64,000 bases of DNA from Oceanispirochaeta sp. M1 (GTDB lineage Bacteria > Spirochaetota > Spirochaetia > DSM-2461): assembly GCF_003346715.1 (NCBI RefSeq), contig NZ_QQPQ01000018.1:1-64000 (forward strand), written 5' to 3'. The notes beneath the pieces were generated by a model. The model did not search any database. It was given only the letters and a program-made list of their open reading frames with translations, and was not told where the DNA came from. The stretch's first letter is position 1, and every line of letters begins with the position of its first letter. Made by a program: the position numbers and the translations under genes. Of this stretch, positions 53,063-62,351 are shown piece after piece.

Positions 53063-53902
53063 ATGCCGCCGACCTATCCGGAAAGATACCCCATTAAGCT
53101 ACCCTTCTACTTCTGGATTGCCGGCCCGCCCCTTCTTCTTATCCGTTTACCCCTCTTACTCCTCTTTCTCATCCTGATGGCATCAGTTCTAGTGATTCTC
53201 GGTCTTATAACGAAGACAACAGGACTGGAATTGAAAAGAAGCAGAAAGTTTCTACACCATTTTTCAGGCAGTTTCTGCACACTATTTGTCGGAGCCAGAG
53301 TGAAGAAGAATGGTACGATTCCACCGGCAGGATCTCTGATGGTTTCCGATCACCGCTCCTGGATGGATGCCTTTATCTACCTTAACGACAGAGCTGTGAC
53401 ATTCATCGTAACAAAGGACTCATCCAGCTGGCCAATCATAGGATTTCTGATCAGATCACTTGGGAATATCTATATTGATAGAGAATCCGTCAGGGATATT
53501 AAACCCATTATTGAAGGGGTGGAAGAGAAAATGGCACAGGGAGAATCTGTCATATTCTTCCCCGAAGCGACCACCATAGACGGTGAGACAGAGAAAAGCC
53601 TTCCCTTTAAATCTTCACTCTTTGAAGCCGCTGTGAGGCTCAAAAAACCGGTTTACTGTGCCGCATTGGAGTATGAGAGCTGCCGGGGCTGGCCCAGAGC
53701 ATCCCGTATAATAGCCTGGGGAGACTGGACCCCCTTTTTAGTCCATGTATGCAGAGTTTTGATGATGCCCTGGTTTACTGCCCGGGTCCATTATCTGGAG
53801 AATACAGTCGAATCAGGGAACAGGAAAGAGATGGCCCAGAAGGCTCAGGATGAAATTTTAAAAGCATTGGCTGCAATGCCTGGCAAAAGCAATACCATAT
53901 AG
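53063..53902 (+). CDS. plsC: 1-acyl-sn-glycerol-3-phosphate acyltransferase (PlsC family)
   Basis: Membrane acyltransferase of 279 residues making phosphatidate for phospholipid synthesis. An N-terminal hydrophobic region (about 15-52) is followed by the H-x4-D motif (D-H-R-S-W-M-D) and the F-P-E-A-T-T block corresponding to the usual F-P-E-G-T-R. The replacement of Gly-Thr-Arg by Ala-Thr-Thr is a moderate departure. It might act on other acyl acceptors such as ornithine lipids. GGAG lies nine bases before the ATG. Confidence 0.88.
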   Translation: MPPTYPERYPIKLPFYFWIAGPPLLLIRLPLLLLFLILMASVLVILGLITKTTGLELKRSRKFLHHFSGSFCTLFVGARVKKNGTIPPAGSLMVSDHRSWMDAFIYLNDRAVTFIVTKDSSSWPIIGFLIRSLGNIYIDRESVRDIKPIIEGVEEKMAQGESVIFFPEATTIDGETEKSLPFKSSLFEAAVRLKKPVYCAALEYESCRGWPRASRIIAWGDWTPFLVHVCRVLMMPWFTARVHYLENTVESGNRKEMAQKAQDEILKALAAMPGKSNTI

Positions 53903-53942
53903 AATTGAATATCTGCTATTATGGTAAAAATGGAGTAATAAA

Positions 53943-54305
53943 ATGAAATACTTATGGACAACACTCAGCGTAAAAGAGATGGAAAGATCCCTGGATTTTT
54001 ATCAGAATATTCTGGGATTAACATTAAAAAGAAAGTTCAGTCCTGCTCCGGGGATGGAATTCGCTTTTTTAGCTGATGGAGAGACAGAACTCGAACTAAT
54101 CTATAATGAGAAAGTAAAGGATATCAAAACTGGAGATTCCTTATCCATGGGCTTCAAAATTGAATCAACTGATAAGTTTATGGAGTTTCTGAAAGAAAAA
54201 GAAATAGATATTCACTCAGGACCTTTTCAGCCCAATCCGAATATTAGATTCTTTTTTGTTCTTGACCCCAACGGATATAAGATTCAGCTTGTTGAAGAGA
54301 TGTAA
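53943..54305 (+). CDS. VOC-superfamily (glyoxalase/bleomycin resistance-like) protein
   Basis: A 120-residue single-unit VOC protein with the paired beta-alpha-beta-beta-beta modules: S-V-K-E-M-E-R-S-L-D-F-Y-Q-N-I-L-G-L opens the first and F-V-L-D-P-N-G-Y-K-I-Q-L-V-E-E the second. The metal-ligand Glu at the end is present. Reaction unknown: members isomerise hemithioacetals, cleave dioxygen or bind drugs. GGAGTAATAAA leads to the ATG. Confidence 0.88.
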   Translation: MKYLWTTLSVKEMERSLDFYQNILGLTLKRKFSPAPGMEFAFLADGETELELIYNEKVKDIKTGDSLSMGFKIESTDKFMEFLKEKEIDIHSGPFQPNPNIRFFFVLDPNGYKIQLVEEM

Positions 54306-54321
54306 AGACCGGAACTCTGTC

Positions 54322-54840
54322 TTAATTATCATTAACAAGATCCACAATCATCCTAATGTACTTCTCAACGTCGAGAGATGTGTCAATGCTTGATTGGAAT
54401 CCCAGACCTGAGACAGCCCCCTGTAGAAGAATTGCTTTGTCATAATTGATACCAAGTATGCTCATCAACCTTCTCCTCAATTCTTTTGTGAGGAGAATCA
54501 GCTCTCTGTCCAGTTCAGGCATATGAAAAGATAAGGCTCTGAGTTCAATCATCATTCTTGAATTCAGAATCACCGTCTCTGCAAGATAACTGATCAACTC
54601 ATCCCGGGACGGATGAATATGAACGGATGATGGGATAATAAGCTCGAAGTACTTTTTCAACAGCGCGATAAAGAGTCCTTCCTTGGAACCGAAGTAATGA
54701 TGAACCAGGCCATGGTTCACCCCGGCCATGGATGCAATAGTTTTGACACTTGCCGCATGACTCCCTTTCTCCAGGAGGCATCTTCCCGCTGCATAAATTA
54801 ATTTCTCTTTTGTTCCCATCTTTTCATCGTACACCATCAT
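54322..54840 (-). CDS. TetR-family transcriptional regulator
   Basis: A 172-residue repressor-type protein. The N-terminal helix-turn-helix (about 10-55) has the TetR pattern [10 protein letters not shown] ... [22 protein letters not shown] in parts, and the C-terminal helical domain would bind a ligand or acyl-CoA. The ATG at 54840 overlaps the stop of the upstream activase gene (ATGA). It probably autoregulates or senses a fatty or organic acid intermediate. Confidence 0.9.
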   Translation of the reverse strand: MMVYDEKMGTKEKLIYAAGRCLLEKGSHAASVKTIASMAGVNHGLVHHYFGSKEGLFIALLKKYFELIIPSSVHIHPSRDELISYLAETVILNSRMMIELRALSFHMPELDRELILLTKELRRRLMSILGINYDKAILLQGAVSGLGFQSSIDTSLDVEKYIRMIVDLVNDN

Positions 54841-56492
54841 ACCAGAACAGCCTCAGCCTCAGTTTCACCAGCTGCCGCAGATGCAGTTTCCAATATACCT
54901 TCCTCAGATTCAATCTTCTTGAAGGCAACAGAGAGCATCAATTTAATCCTGTTGAGCTGGTTGACCTCACTTGCCCCGGGATCGTAATCGATGGCAACAA
55001 TATTGGCCTGGGGGTGCTGCTCCTTAAGAGCCTTGATCATCCCTTTTCCGGTTACCTGATTAGGAAGACAGGCAAAGGGCTGCATACAGATTACATTATC
55101 AGCCCCGCTTTCAATAAGTTCTATCATCTCGGCAGTCAGGAACCATCCTTCCCCCATCTGGGTTCCCAGAGAGACAATGGAACTGGCCTTCTCAGCCAGT
55201 TCATGGATATAGGCGGGAGCCGCAAAACGCTGGCTCTCATTAAGGCAGGTCCGCATCTTTTTCCTGTAGGACTCAATAAAGGCGATCGCCATACGGTTTA
55301 TTACCATCGATTTACGGCTGCCTGAAAGGGAAGTAAAACGGAATTTCGAGTTATAGGATGTGTAGAGAAAGAAATCCAGAAGATCCGGAACAACAGCCTC
55401 GGCGCCCTCACTTTCCACAACATCAACGATCTGATTGTTTGCAGTGGGGTGAAATTTCACAAGTATTTCTCCCACAAGACCGACCCGGGGCTTCTTGAGA
55501 TCAAACAGTTCAAGCCTGTCAAACTCCTGGATCATTCCTTTGATATTCCGGTTAAAAATTCTTCTGCTGCCACCCTCAAGGGAGTCCAGGCAGATCTTCA
55601 CCCATTTATCGTATAGCTTATCTGCACTGCCCTGAAACATTTCATAGGGGCGTGTTTTAAGAAGTATCCTCATAAGGGTATCCCCATAGACAAGGGCCTG
55701 AATGCTGAGATTTATCATTTTATATGACAGGGAGAATCCCGGGTTTTTTTCCATTCCCAGAGCATTGAGAGATATTACAGGAATATGGGACATCCCCGCA
55801 TCAGCCAGTGCTTTCCTCAGGAAGGCAATATAGTTGGTTGCCCGGCATCCGCCTCCGGTCTGACTTAATATTACTGCGACCTTATGGGGATCATAATCAC
55901 CCGACTCAATGGCTTCCAGAATCTGCCCGATTGTAATTAAGGTGGGATAGCAGGCATCATTATTTACATACTTCAGGCCATAATCGATAGCATCCTTATC
56001 TACCGACGGTAGAATATGAAGATTATAATCACTGAGCCTGAAAACTTTTTCGATAAACTGAAAGTGAATGGGTGACATCTGAGGAGCCAGAATCGTATAA
56101 TTCTTCTTCATCTCTTTTGTGAAAGGAACCCTCTCTGCAGGCTTATATGTTTTCTTCAATACAGAGGATTTCCTGGCCCGTTCATCCATAACTGCCTTAA
56201 GTGATCTGAGTCTTATTCGGGCTGCTCCAAGCTGATTGCCTTCATCAATTTTCAGAACAGTAAATATTTTCCCCTCTCCCTGGAGTATTTCCTGAACCTG
56301 GTCGGTGGTGACGGCATCAATACCGCAGCTGAATGAGTTTAGCTGAACCATCTCAAGGAGAGGGTCAGTAGCAACAAAATGGGCTGCTGCATACAAACGG
56401 GTATGATAGACCCACTGGTCAAATACTCTTAAGGGGCGGACAACATTTCCAAGGTGTGAAACAGAATCTTCAGAGAGAACCGCCATGCCCAT
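54837..56492 (-). CDS. C-terminal part of acyl-CoA dehydratase activase (HgdB-like region), separated by a frameshift
   Basis: A 551-residue frame starting at [11 protein letters not shown]. It continues the protein encoded at 56501-59128 in another frame: reading [10 protein letters not shown] then, after restoring one base, [14 protein letters not shown]. It includes the 2-hydroxyglutaryl-CoA dehydratase D-component-like domain with cysteine motifs ([24 protein letters not shown]). In relatives both parts are one chain of about 1,400 residues. The M-G-M-A start is probably internal. See the frameshift finding. Confidence 0.85.
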   Translation of the reverse strand: MGMAVLSEDSVSHLGNVVRPLRVFDQWVYHTRLYAAAHFVATDPLLEMVQLNSFSCGIDAVTTDQVQEILQGEGKIFTVLKIDEGNQLGAARIRLRSLKAVMDERARKSSVLKKTYKPAERVPFTKEMKKNYTILAPQMSPIHFQFIEKVFRLSDYNLHILPSVDKDAIDYGLKYVNNDACYPTLITIGQILEAIESGDYDPHKVAVILSQTGGGCRATNYIAFLRKALADAGMSHIPVISLNALGMEKNPGFSLSYKMINLSIQALVYGDTLMRILLKTRPYEMFQGSADKLYDKWVKICLDSLEGGSRRIFNRNIKGMIQEFDRLELFDLKKPRVGLVGEILVKFHPTANNQIVDVVESEGAEAVVPDLLDFFLYTSYNSKFRFTSLSGSRKSMVINRMAIAFIESYRKKMRTCLNESQRFAAPAYIHELAEKASSIVSLGTQMGEGWFLTAEMIELIESGADNVICMQPFACLPNQVTGKGMIKALKEQHPQANIVAIDYDPGASEVNQLNRIKLMLSVAFKKIESEEGILETASAAAGETEAEAVLV

Positions 56493-56500
56493 TTCATTTA

Positions 56501-59128
56501 TCAGAGTGGGGATACCATGTTGATTTCAGGATCAACATGATAGGGTCTTCCGGCAAGGACTACTGATTTGATACCATTTCGTCTGGCAAAATCGAGAGTC
56601 TCCTCCCCTTTCTTCTGAATGTCCTGTTTGACTTTATCTCTCTCCTGTACAGCAAGCTTCAAGGCTTTTGAAATCTGTTGACGTGAAAAACCACGTTCAG
56701 CAAATATTTGAGTAAGTCTCTTTGCCAGTTTATCCGTATCATTGAGACTCAAAAAAGGAGCCAGAAACTCAGGCCCCTCAGAGGAGAGGCCATCCATATT
56801 GGTCCTGATAACCTCAGGATAAGTAGCAACTATGGGACAGTTATAATGATTGGTTGCAGATGGATCCTCCTGCTTCTCATAGGGGATGGAGGGATAAAAG
56901 ATCAGATCTACTTTTTTCTTTATAAGATCCGTTATATGACCATGCACCAGCTTTGCCGGATAGCATACAGATTCTGCGGGAATGGTCTCCAGACCCGAAT
57001 CAAAAAGGGCTTTGCTTGAAGGTTTAGAGAAGATAACCCTGTAGCCCAGACTGTCCAGAAAGGTAAACCAGAAGGGATAATTCTCATACATATTCAGTGC
57101 CCGGGGTATCCCCACTGTGGCGACGGCATCCTCTTTCTTCCTGGGTTTATATGCAAATACTTTCTTATATTTATAGTCATAGAGATTAGGAAGCTTCTCT
57201 TCCTCGGATTTCTGAATACCAGCACCCCTCTCACAACGGTTCCCCGATGTAAAGACTCTTCCATCAGAGAAGGTACTCAGGGTCAGCTGACAGTTATTAC
57301 CGCAGAAACCACATCTCTCCAGGCTTGTCTCCACCTGGAATGAGTCGACCTCTTCTGCACTGAGTATGGTTGAGATTGAGTCTTCATCACTTCTCTCTTT
57401 TGCTACAATGGCTGCCCCGAAGGCTCCCATGATTCCGGAGATATCAGGTCTGACGGCTTCCCGTCCTGAAATCAACTCAAAACTTTTCAGAACCGCTTCG
57501 TTATAGAAGGTTCCTCCCTGAACGATGATCTTCTTTCCGAGATCATCGGGATTCTTGATCTTGATAACCTTGGTAATGGCATTTTTAATAACAGAATAGG
57601 AAAGACCTGCCGAGATATCTCCTACTGAAACACCCTCTTTCTGAGCCTGTTTAACTCTGGAGTTCATAAAGACAGTACACCGGGAACCCAGATCTACAGG
57701 CTGTCCCGCCAGAAGAGCCTCTACTGCAAAATCTTTTACCGGAAATCCCATTGAAATAGCAAAGGTCTCGATAAAAGATCCACAACCTGAAGAACAGGCC
57801 TCATTAAGGAGGATTTCATCAATAACCCCATCCTTGATCTTGAGACATTTCATATCCTGGCCGCCGATATCAAGAATGAAATCTACCCCGGGGAGGAAAA
57901 AATCGGCAGCCTTGAAATGGGCTACAGTTTCTATCTCACCGATATCAAGTTTCAGTGCCGCCTGAAGGAGCTTCTCCCCGTATCCTGTAACCGTCGTCTT
58001 TGCAATCACAGCTTCAGAGGGAAGGATGGAATAGAGTTCTTTAAGGATCTTAACCGTTGATTTAAGGGGACTTCCTTCATTGCTTCCATAGGATGAGTAG
58101 AGAAGAGCCCCCTCACCGTCTATAAGAGCTGCTTTAGTAGTTGTGGAGCCCGCGTCTATTCCCAGGTAACACGACCCTGAAAAATCAGCCAGATCCCTTC
58201 TTTTTACTCTTGCCTTAGCATGGCGCTCTCTAAAGGACTTAAGGTCTTCCTCATCATTGAAAAGAGAAGGAAGTCTTTTAACTTCCACCACATTGGCTCC
58301 AAGAAGACCGGGTATCTTTTCGTGAATCGTTCTGAAGTCGATTTCTTTGCTCGATACCGATTCAAGAGCGGCTCCCAGTGCCACAAAGAACTGTGAGTTT
58401 TCAGGGAAAATAATATTCTCATCCCTCAAATCCAGAGTAATGATAAATCTCTTTCTCAATTCCGACAGAAAGGAGAGAGGACCACCCAGAAAAGCAATAT
58501 TCCCTCTGATCGGTTTCCCCTGAGCAAGACCTCCGATGGTCTGATTAACTACGGCCTGAAAAATAGAGGCTGCAATATCTTCTTTGGCTCCCCCTTCGTT
58601 AAGGAGGGGCTGAATATCTGTTTTAGCAAAAACACCGCAGCGGGCGGCGATAGGATAAATGGTTGTTGCCGAACGGGCCATCTCATTCAGGCCGGCAGCA
58701 TCTGTCTGTAGAAGAACAGCCATCTGATCGATAAAGGCTCCGGTTCCTCCGGCACAGATACCGTTCATTCTCTGATCTACAACTCCTGAGAAATAGGAGA
58801 CCTTGGCATCTTCACCGCCAAGTTCAATGGCTACATCTGTTTCTGGAATAAAAGTCTCTATGGCCCTGGTTCCGGCAATAACTTCCTGAACAAAGGGTAT
58901 CTCAAGCCATTGGGCGATTGATATTCCTGCAGAACCTGCAGCAGAGATAGTCAGATGGCTTTCGGGAAACCGCCTGAATGCTTCTTCCAGAAGTTCGGCT
59001 ACACATTCCTTTACACTTGCCATATGACGCAGATAGCGGCTGTATAGAATTTCTCTATTTCTATTTATGATTATCAGTTTTACTGTGGTTGATCCAATAT
59101 CCAGTCCTGCATGAAGATTCATTTCCAT
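56501..59128 (-). CDS. N-terminal part of acyl-CoA dehydratase activase (two ASKHA domains plus DUF2229-like)
   Basis: I place the start at ATG 59128, preceded by AGAGGTG; an in-frame ATG at 59185 would add 19 residues. The 875-residue product has two BadF/BcrA/HgdC ATPase domains, beginning [10 protein letters not shown] and, near residue 325, [10 protein letters not shown]. Each has a [4Fe-4S]-type cysteine (I-C-A-G-G-T-G; C-S-S-G-C-G-S). A cysteine-rich segment (C-G-F-C-G-N-N-C) and a DUF2229-like region follow. These activases drive ATP-dependent electron transfer to 2-hydroxyacyl-CoA dehydratases or benzoyl-CoA-type reductases. The frame ends abruptly after P-E-I-N-M-V-S-P-L, at a probable one-base deletion. 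Confidence 0.85.
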   Translation of the reverse strand: MEMNLHAGLDIGSTTVKLIIINRNREILYSRYLRHMASVKECVAELLEEAFRRFPESHLTISAAGSAGISIAQWLEIPFVQEVIAGTRAIETFIPETDVAIELGGEDAKVSYFSGVVDQRMNGICAGGTGAFIDQMAVLLQTDAAGLNEMARSATTIYPIAARCGVFAKTDIQPLLNEGGAKEDIAASIFQAVVNQTIGGLAQGKPIRGNIAFLGGPLSFLSELRKRFIITLDLRDENIIFPENSQFFVALGAALESVSSKEIDFRTIHEKIPGLLGANVVEVKRLPSLFNDEEDLKSFRERHAKARVKRRDLADFSGSCYLGIDAGSTTTKAALIDGEGALLYSSYGSNEGSPLKSTVKILKELYSILPSEAVIAKTTVTGYGEKLLQAALKLDIGEIETVAHFKAADFFLPGVDFILDIGGQDMKCLKIKDGVIDEILLNEACSSGCGSFIETFAISMGFPVKDFAVEALLAGQPVDLGSRCTVFMNSRVKQAQKEGVSVGDISAGLSYSVIKNAITKVIKIKNPDDLGKKIIVQGGTFYNEAVLKSFELISGREAVRPDISGIMGAFGAAIVAKERSDEDSISTILSAEEVDSFQVETSLERCGFCGNNCQLTLSTFSDGRVFTSGNRCERGAGIQKSEEEKLPNLYDYKYKKVFAYKPRKKEDAVATVGIPRALNMYENYPFWFTFLDSLGYRVIFSKPSSKALFDSGLETIPAESVCYPAKLVHGHITDLIKKKVDLIFYPSIPYEKQEDPSATNHYNCPIVATYPEVIRTNMDGLSSEGPEFLAPFLSLNDTDKLAKRLTQIFAERGFSRQQISKALKLAVQERDKVKQDIQKKGEETLDFARRNGIKSVVLAGRPYHVDPEINMVSPL

Positions 59129-59264
59129 GAGTACACCTCTCATTGATGCTATTATCAACCGGCATTTTAGTCCAACGACTAACACGAGTCAATAGGACAA
59201 CAGAAACTTACTAATTTATTAAAAAATATTAACAGAACTGTCTAAATATGAGCTCTTAATTCAC

Positions 59265-59300
59265 TGTTTTATTACAAAAATAAATGTTTTATTACAAAAA
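59265..59300. repeat. Short direct repeat upstream of the activase gene
   Basis: TGTTTTATTACAAAAA occurs at 59265-59280 and again at 59285-59300, exactly 20 bases apart (two helical turns). It lies between the activase start and the arcC terminator and overlaps the 3' edge of the latter. It may bind a regulator of the activase gene or be a chance A/T duplication. Confidence 0.6.
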
Positions 59301-59326
59301 AAGGCAGCTCCCCAATGGAACTGCCT
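59293..59326 (-). terminator. Terminator of the agmatine operon
   Basis: On the minus strand AGGCAG-TTCC pairs with GGAG-CTGCCT (plus 59302-59326) around a five-base loop, followed by a run of seven T. It lies 29 bases after the carbamate kinase stop. Confidence 0.8.
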
Positions 59327-59354
59327 CAATTATCTATTCCTTGTATAATCTTTT

Positions 59355-60305
59355 TCAGTATGCCTTGATTACAGTACCGGCCTTACCGGCAAGAGAATCT
59401 TTCAGACTTTCCACATCAGTAATGATGACCCTATTTTCAGAATCGGCCTGAACAAATTCAATGGCAGCCTGGATCTTGGGCCCCATGGAACCTGCGGGGA
59501 ATTCCCCCTGACTCATATAATAACGGGCTTCTGCAAGAGTCATCTCACTGAGAACCTTCTCTTCAGGAGTTCCCCACTTTATGGCTACTGCAGGTACACC
59601 TGTAATGATAACAAGAATTTTACTTCCCACAGTCAGGGCGAGCTTCATACTGGCAAGGTCTTTATCAATTACACAGTCTACACCCTCGATTGTACCATCC
59701 TCTTCATAATACACAGGGATTCCGCCGCCGCCGCAGGTAACAACGACATAACCCTGATTGTGAAGCAGACGGACCGCATCTTTTTCAATAACATCCAGGG
59801 GATAGGGAGATGCAACATATCTTCTCCATCCACGGCCGGCATCTTCTTTGACTATCCAGTTATTTTCTTCAGCCAGTTTCTTCGCAATTTCTTCTGTATA
59901 GAAAGGTCCGATAGGCTTTGTAGGATTAGCAAGTGAAGGATCTTTTTTATCAACAACCATCTGAACGGGAACCGTTACTACATTTTTCCAGATCCCTTTT
60001 CTGATCATCAGATTCTGGATATTCTGCTCAAGCATGTATCCCATGGAACCCGCAGTCATTGCATCTGCAACACCCAGGGGAGTTTCGGGTACAGAATCCC
60101 GGCTCTTATCTACCATAAGCATGAGGGCACCGACCTGAGGACCGTTTCCGTGGGTAATAACAAAATCATATCCCTCGGCAATCATATCCACCACTGGTTC
60201 CATGCTCTTATATGTATTGTCCCACTGGGAGTAGAAATCTCCAGTGTCACCTTTTTTAATAATTGCATTCCCGCCAAGTGCGAGAACAATTTTTTTATTG
60301 TCCAT
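59355..60305 (-). CDS. arcC: Carbamate kinase
   Basis: Makes ATP from carbamoyl phosphate and ADP, the energy-yielding step of agmatine fermentation (316 residues). The amino-acid-kinase fold begins V-L-A-L-G-G-N-A-I-I; V-I-T-H-G-N-G-P-Q-V-G binds phosphate, and V-T-C-G-G-G-G-I-P-V and F-P-A-G-S-M-G-P-K are further hallmarks. It is the last gene of the agmatine deiminase operon, and AAGGAA precedes the ATG. No ornithine-specific arcB is present, so carbamoyl phosphate should come from putrescine carbamoyltransferase. Confidence 0.96.
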   Translation of the reverse strand: MDNKKIVLALGGNAIIKKGDTGDFYSQWDNTYKSMEPVVDMIAEGYDFVITHGNGPQVGALMLMVDKSRDSVPETPLGVADAMTAGSMGYMLEQNIQNLMIRKGIWKNVVTVPVQMVVDKKDPSLANPTKPIGPFYTEEIAKKLAEENNWIVKEDAGRGWRRYVASPYPLDVIEKDAVRLLHNQGYVVVTCGGGGIPVYYEEDGTIEGVDCVIDKDLASMKLALTVGSKILVIITGVPAVAIKWGTPEEKVLSEMTLAEARYYMSQGEFPAGSMGPKIQAAIEFVQADSENRVIITDVESLKDSLAGKAGTVIKAY

Positions 60306-60340
60306 TTTGAGTTTCCTTATTTAATAAAGACCAAGGGGCC

Positions 60341-60826
60341 TTACCATGCATAGCTGATTTGAATATAAATGCTGTAGATGAGGGTTACTGATAAAACCAC
60401 AAATGCAACAGCAGTCTTAATGTCGTATCTGGTGATTTCTGTATTTGTTTTTCTTATTACAAACTTATCTCTAATAGTTGCCAGCCACATATCTCTTGAG
60501 AAATGGAGAACTAAAACGGCAATAATACAAGTTCTGATCAACTGTATCTCACGGGTTGTCAGTGTTCCAAAAACATTGGGTGCAAACAGAAATGTAATTG
60601 CTATTAATGCGAGATATAAAAAACCAATAACAATTGACAGTCTGCCATTGTGTTTTCTGAATTTTACATAGTCAACTTCGTCATCTTCCTGTGCTTTCAG
60701 AATGAAGCGAGTTCTTTTATTACTCAGACCATCATTCTTATTCTTCAGGAGACAACCTCCCTTATACAAATATCCCAAAGTAAATACTGCCAGGACTGCC
60801 AGGTAGAGGATTATTACTAAACTCAT
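60341..60826 (-). CDS. Unassigned four-helix membrane protein in the agmatine operon
   Basis: A 161-residue protein with four predicted membrane helices (about 2-21, 62-84, 92-112 and 136-158). A charged loop (about 25-60, K-N-K-N-D-G-L-S-N-K-R-T-R) separates helices 1 and 2 and a shorter one (H-F-S-R-D-M-W-L-A-T-I-R-D-K) follows helix 3. I do not recognise the family. It lies between the antiporter and arcC genes in the same direction, so it probably serves agmatine/putrescine metabolism, for example as an accessory transport subunit. Confidence 0.75.
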   Translation of the reverse strand: MSLVIILYLAVLAVFTLGYLYKGGCLLKNKNDGLSNKRTRFILKAQEDDEVDYVKFRKHNGRLSIVIGFLYLALIAITFLFAPNVFGTLTTREIQLIRTCIIAVLVLHFSRDMWLATIRDKFVIRKTNTEITRYDIKTAVAFVVLSVTLIYSIYIQISYAW

Positions 60827-60848
60827 AAGTCTCCTGCTTTCTTGTTTA

Positions 60849-60876
60849 CTGCCTGAATCAATTCTGATCCAGGCAG
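60849..60876. other. Intercistronic stem-loop before the four-helix gene
   Basis: CTGCCTG (60849-60855) and CAGGCAG (60870-60876) form a seven-base stem extended by GATC/GATT, between the antiporter stop and the next gene. There is no T-run in the operon's direction, so it is more likely an mRNA processing or stability element than a terminator. It shares the GCCTGAATCA sequence with the hairpin at 62316-62345. Confidence 0.6.
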
Positions 60877-60903
60877 CGATTTTTTGTTCTAAAAATTTAC
60901 TGA

Positions 60904-62292
60904 CTATGCAGTAGCCGATTTATCTTTACTGAACTTATGCAGAATAAAGGGAATAATCGCCGTAATGATCGTTCCCGGAATAACTATTGAGTAGTACAGA
61001 GGAGACTGATCGACAAAGAGCATGACAATAGCGAGGGCAATAAATACAAAGTTTAAGATGGAGGCTATCCACATACCCACATTACCTCCGGGAATCACAA
61101 AGCTTCTGCCTTCTACACCATCCCGTTTTCTCAGCTTGATAATGGCTGGAGAAAGATAGATATAGGGGAAAATAAATATAACCATACTGAGGGCCAGTAC
61201 CGTCCAGAAAGCCTCTCCGTTAATGGCATCCAGAATAAAGAATCCGATTACCAGGAATACGGAAGAGATGATTCCAAGCAGAATGTATGACTTGGAAAGA
61301 GTTCCATATTTGGGATGACGTTCGTTAAACACTTTGAAGTCCTGTGCGAAAGTTACATCTTCAAGGATTTCAGAAGCACCGATAATCCAGGCAATCATAT
61401 TGGACATTAGAGTAAAAAGAACTCCAATCATCAGTACTGTATAAACCCAGACAGGGAGACCGACATTTTCAACAAGAATATACAATCCGTTGGGGAGAGC
61501 ATCTGTAATAAATCCGACATCCGCGAGATCAGCTTCTGTTGCAGCAGCAAGTACTCCATAGGTACCGAAAATATAGAGGGCACCAATGATGATAGAACCG
61601 ACAATAATGGCCTTGGGAAGAGCCTTGGCTCCTCCTCTTACCTTATCGGTAATGGCGGCAATCAGTTCCAGTCCCAGCAGGTTGAATACAATGGCAGTAA
61701 CAAAGCCGATACTTGTAATATTAGCAAGAGTTGGGAAGAATGAGCCTACAGAGAGACCGGTTCCTTCAATTCCGTTCTGAGCCACATAAACGATACCCAG
61801 AGTACCGAAGATAAGGAGAACACCGACTTTAATGATTGTACCAAGGGTACTCAGAAAGACACCCAGGTCGATTCCTCTTCTCACGGTAAAGATCAAAGCC
61901 CAGTTTGCAACAAAGGCAACAACAAACATGACAGTATTATTCCAGTAACCTGTATCAAAGAGGTTAAAAGCGTAGGCTATCCAGATTGTAAATACTATAA
62001 AAACAGCAGGCAGCCACATGGCTACATTGACCCAGTAGAACCATCCGGCAATGGTGGCATGCAGTTTACCCATGGATTCTTTTACCCAGGATACAAAACC
62101 GTCAGGGTAGGCAGCACCCAGTTCCGCATTGATAAATCCATTGGGAATCATAAAAAATATTGTGACTATCAGCCAGAGTCCAATGGCCGAAAGTCCCATC
62201 TCTGCAGGAGCGGCAAATGTATCAAGCACGATGATACCGCTGATCAGGTATGCAATGACTTGAAATAAATTCATCTTCTTATTCTCTTCCAA
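60904..62292 (-). CDS. APC-family amino acid/amine exchanger, probable agmatine-putrescine antiporter
   Basis: A 462-residue permease with about 12 helices. It lies between the agmatine deiminase and carbamate kinase genes, so by context it should exchange agmatine for putrescine, as AguD does. TTG at 62292 follows GGAG by seven bases and is the likely start; ATG at 62274 is the alternative. The N-terminal APC signature is relaxed compared with the permease at position 1164. Sequence alone does not separate agmatine from glutamate/GABA-type antiporters. Confidence 0.85.
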   Translation of the reverse strand: MEENKKMNLFQVIAYLISGIIVLDTFAAPAEMGLSAIGLWLIVTIFFMIPNGFINAELGAAYPDGFVSWVKESMGKLHATIAGWFYWVNVAMWLPAVFIVFTIWIAYAFNLFDTGYWNNTVMFVVAFVANWALIFTVRRGIDLGVFLSTLGTIIKVGVLLIFGTLGIVYVAQNGIEGTGLSVGSFFPTLANITSIGFVTAIVFNLLGLELIAAITDKVRGGAKALPKAIIVGSIIIGALYIFGTYGVLAAATEADLADVGFITDALPNGLYILVENVGLPVWVYTVLMIGVLFTLMSNMIAWIIGASEILEDVTFAQDFKVFNERHPKYGTLSKSYILLGIISSVFLVIGFFILDAINGEAFWTVLALSMVIFIFPYIYLSPAIIKLRKRDGVEGRSFVIPGGNVGMWIASILNFVFIALAIVMLFVDQSPLYYSIVIPGTIITAIIPFILHKFSKDKSATA

Positions 62293-62315
62293 AATATTTC
62301 TCCTTATAAAAATAC

Positions 62316-62345
62316 CTGAATCAGGCAGCTTGCCGCCTGATTCAG
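62316..62345 (-). other. Intercistronic hairpin between aguA and the antiporter
   Basis: CTGAATCAGGC (62316-62326) and GCCTGATTCAG (62335-62345) form a perfect 11-base stem with an eight-base loop. In the transcript it is followed by GTATTTTTATAAGG, so it could cause partial termination or protect the upstream mRNA. The aguA stop lies only seven bases before it. Confidence 0.75.
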
Positions 62346-62351
62346 ATGAAA

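Noticed and set aside
56501-56545. The TGA ending the N-terminal activase part as a selenocysteine codon.
   Set aside because: Read through in the same frame the sequence does not resume homology. Homology resumes only in another frame, which fits a base deletion.
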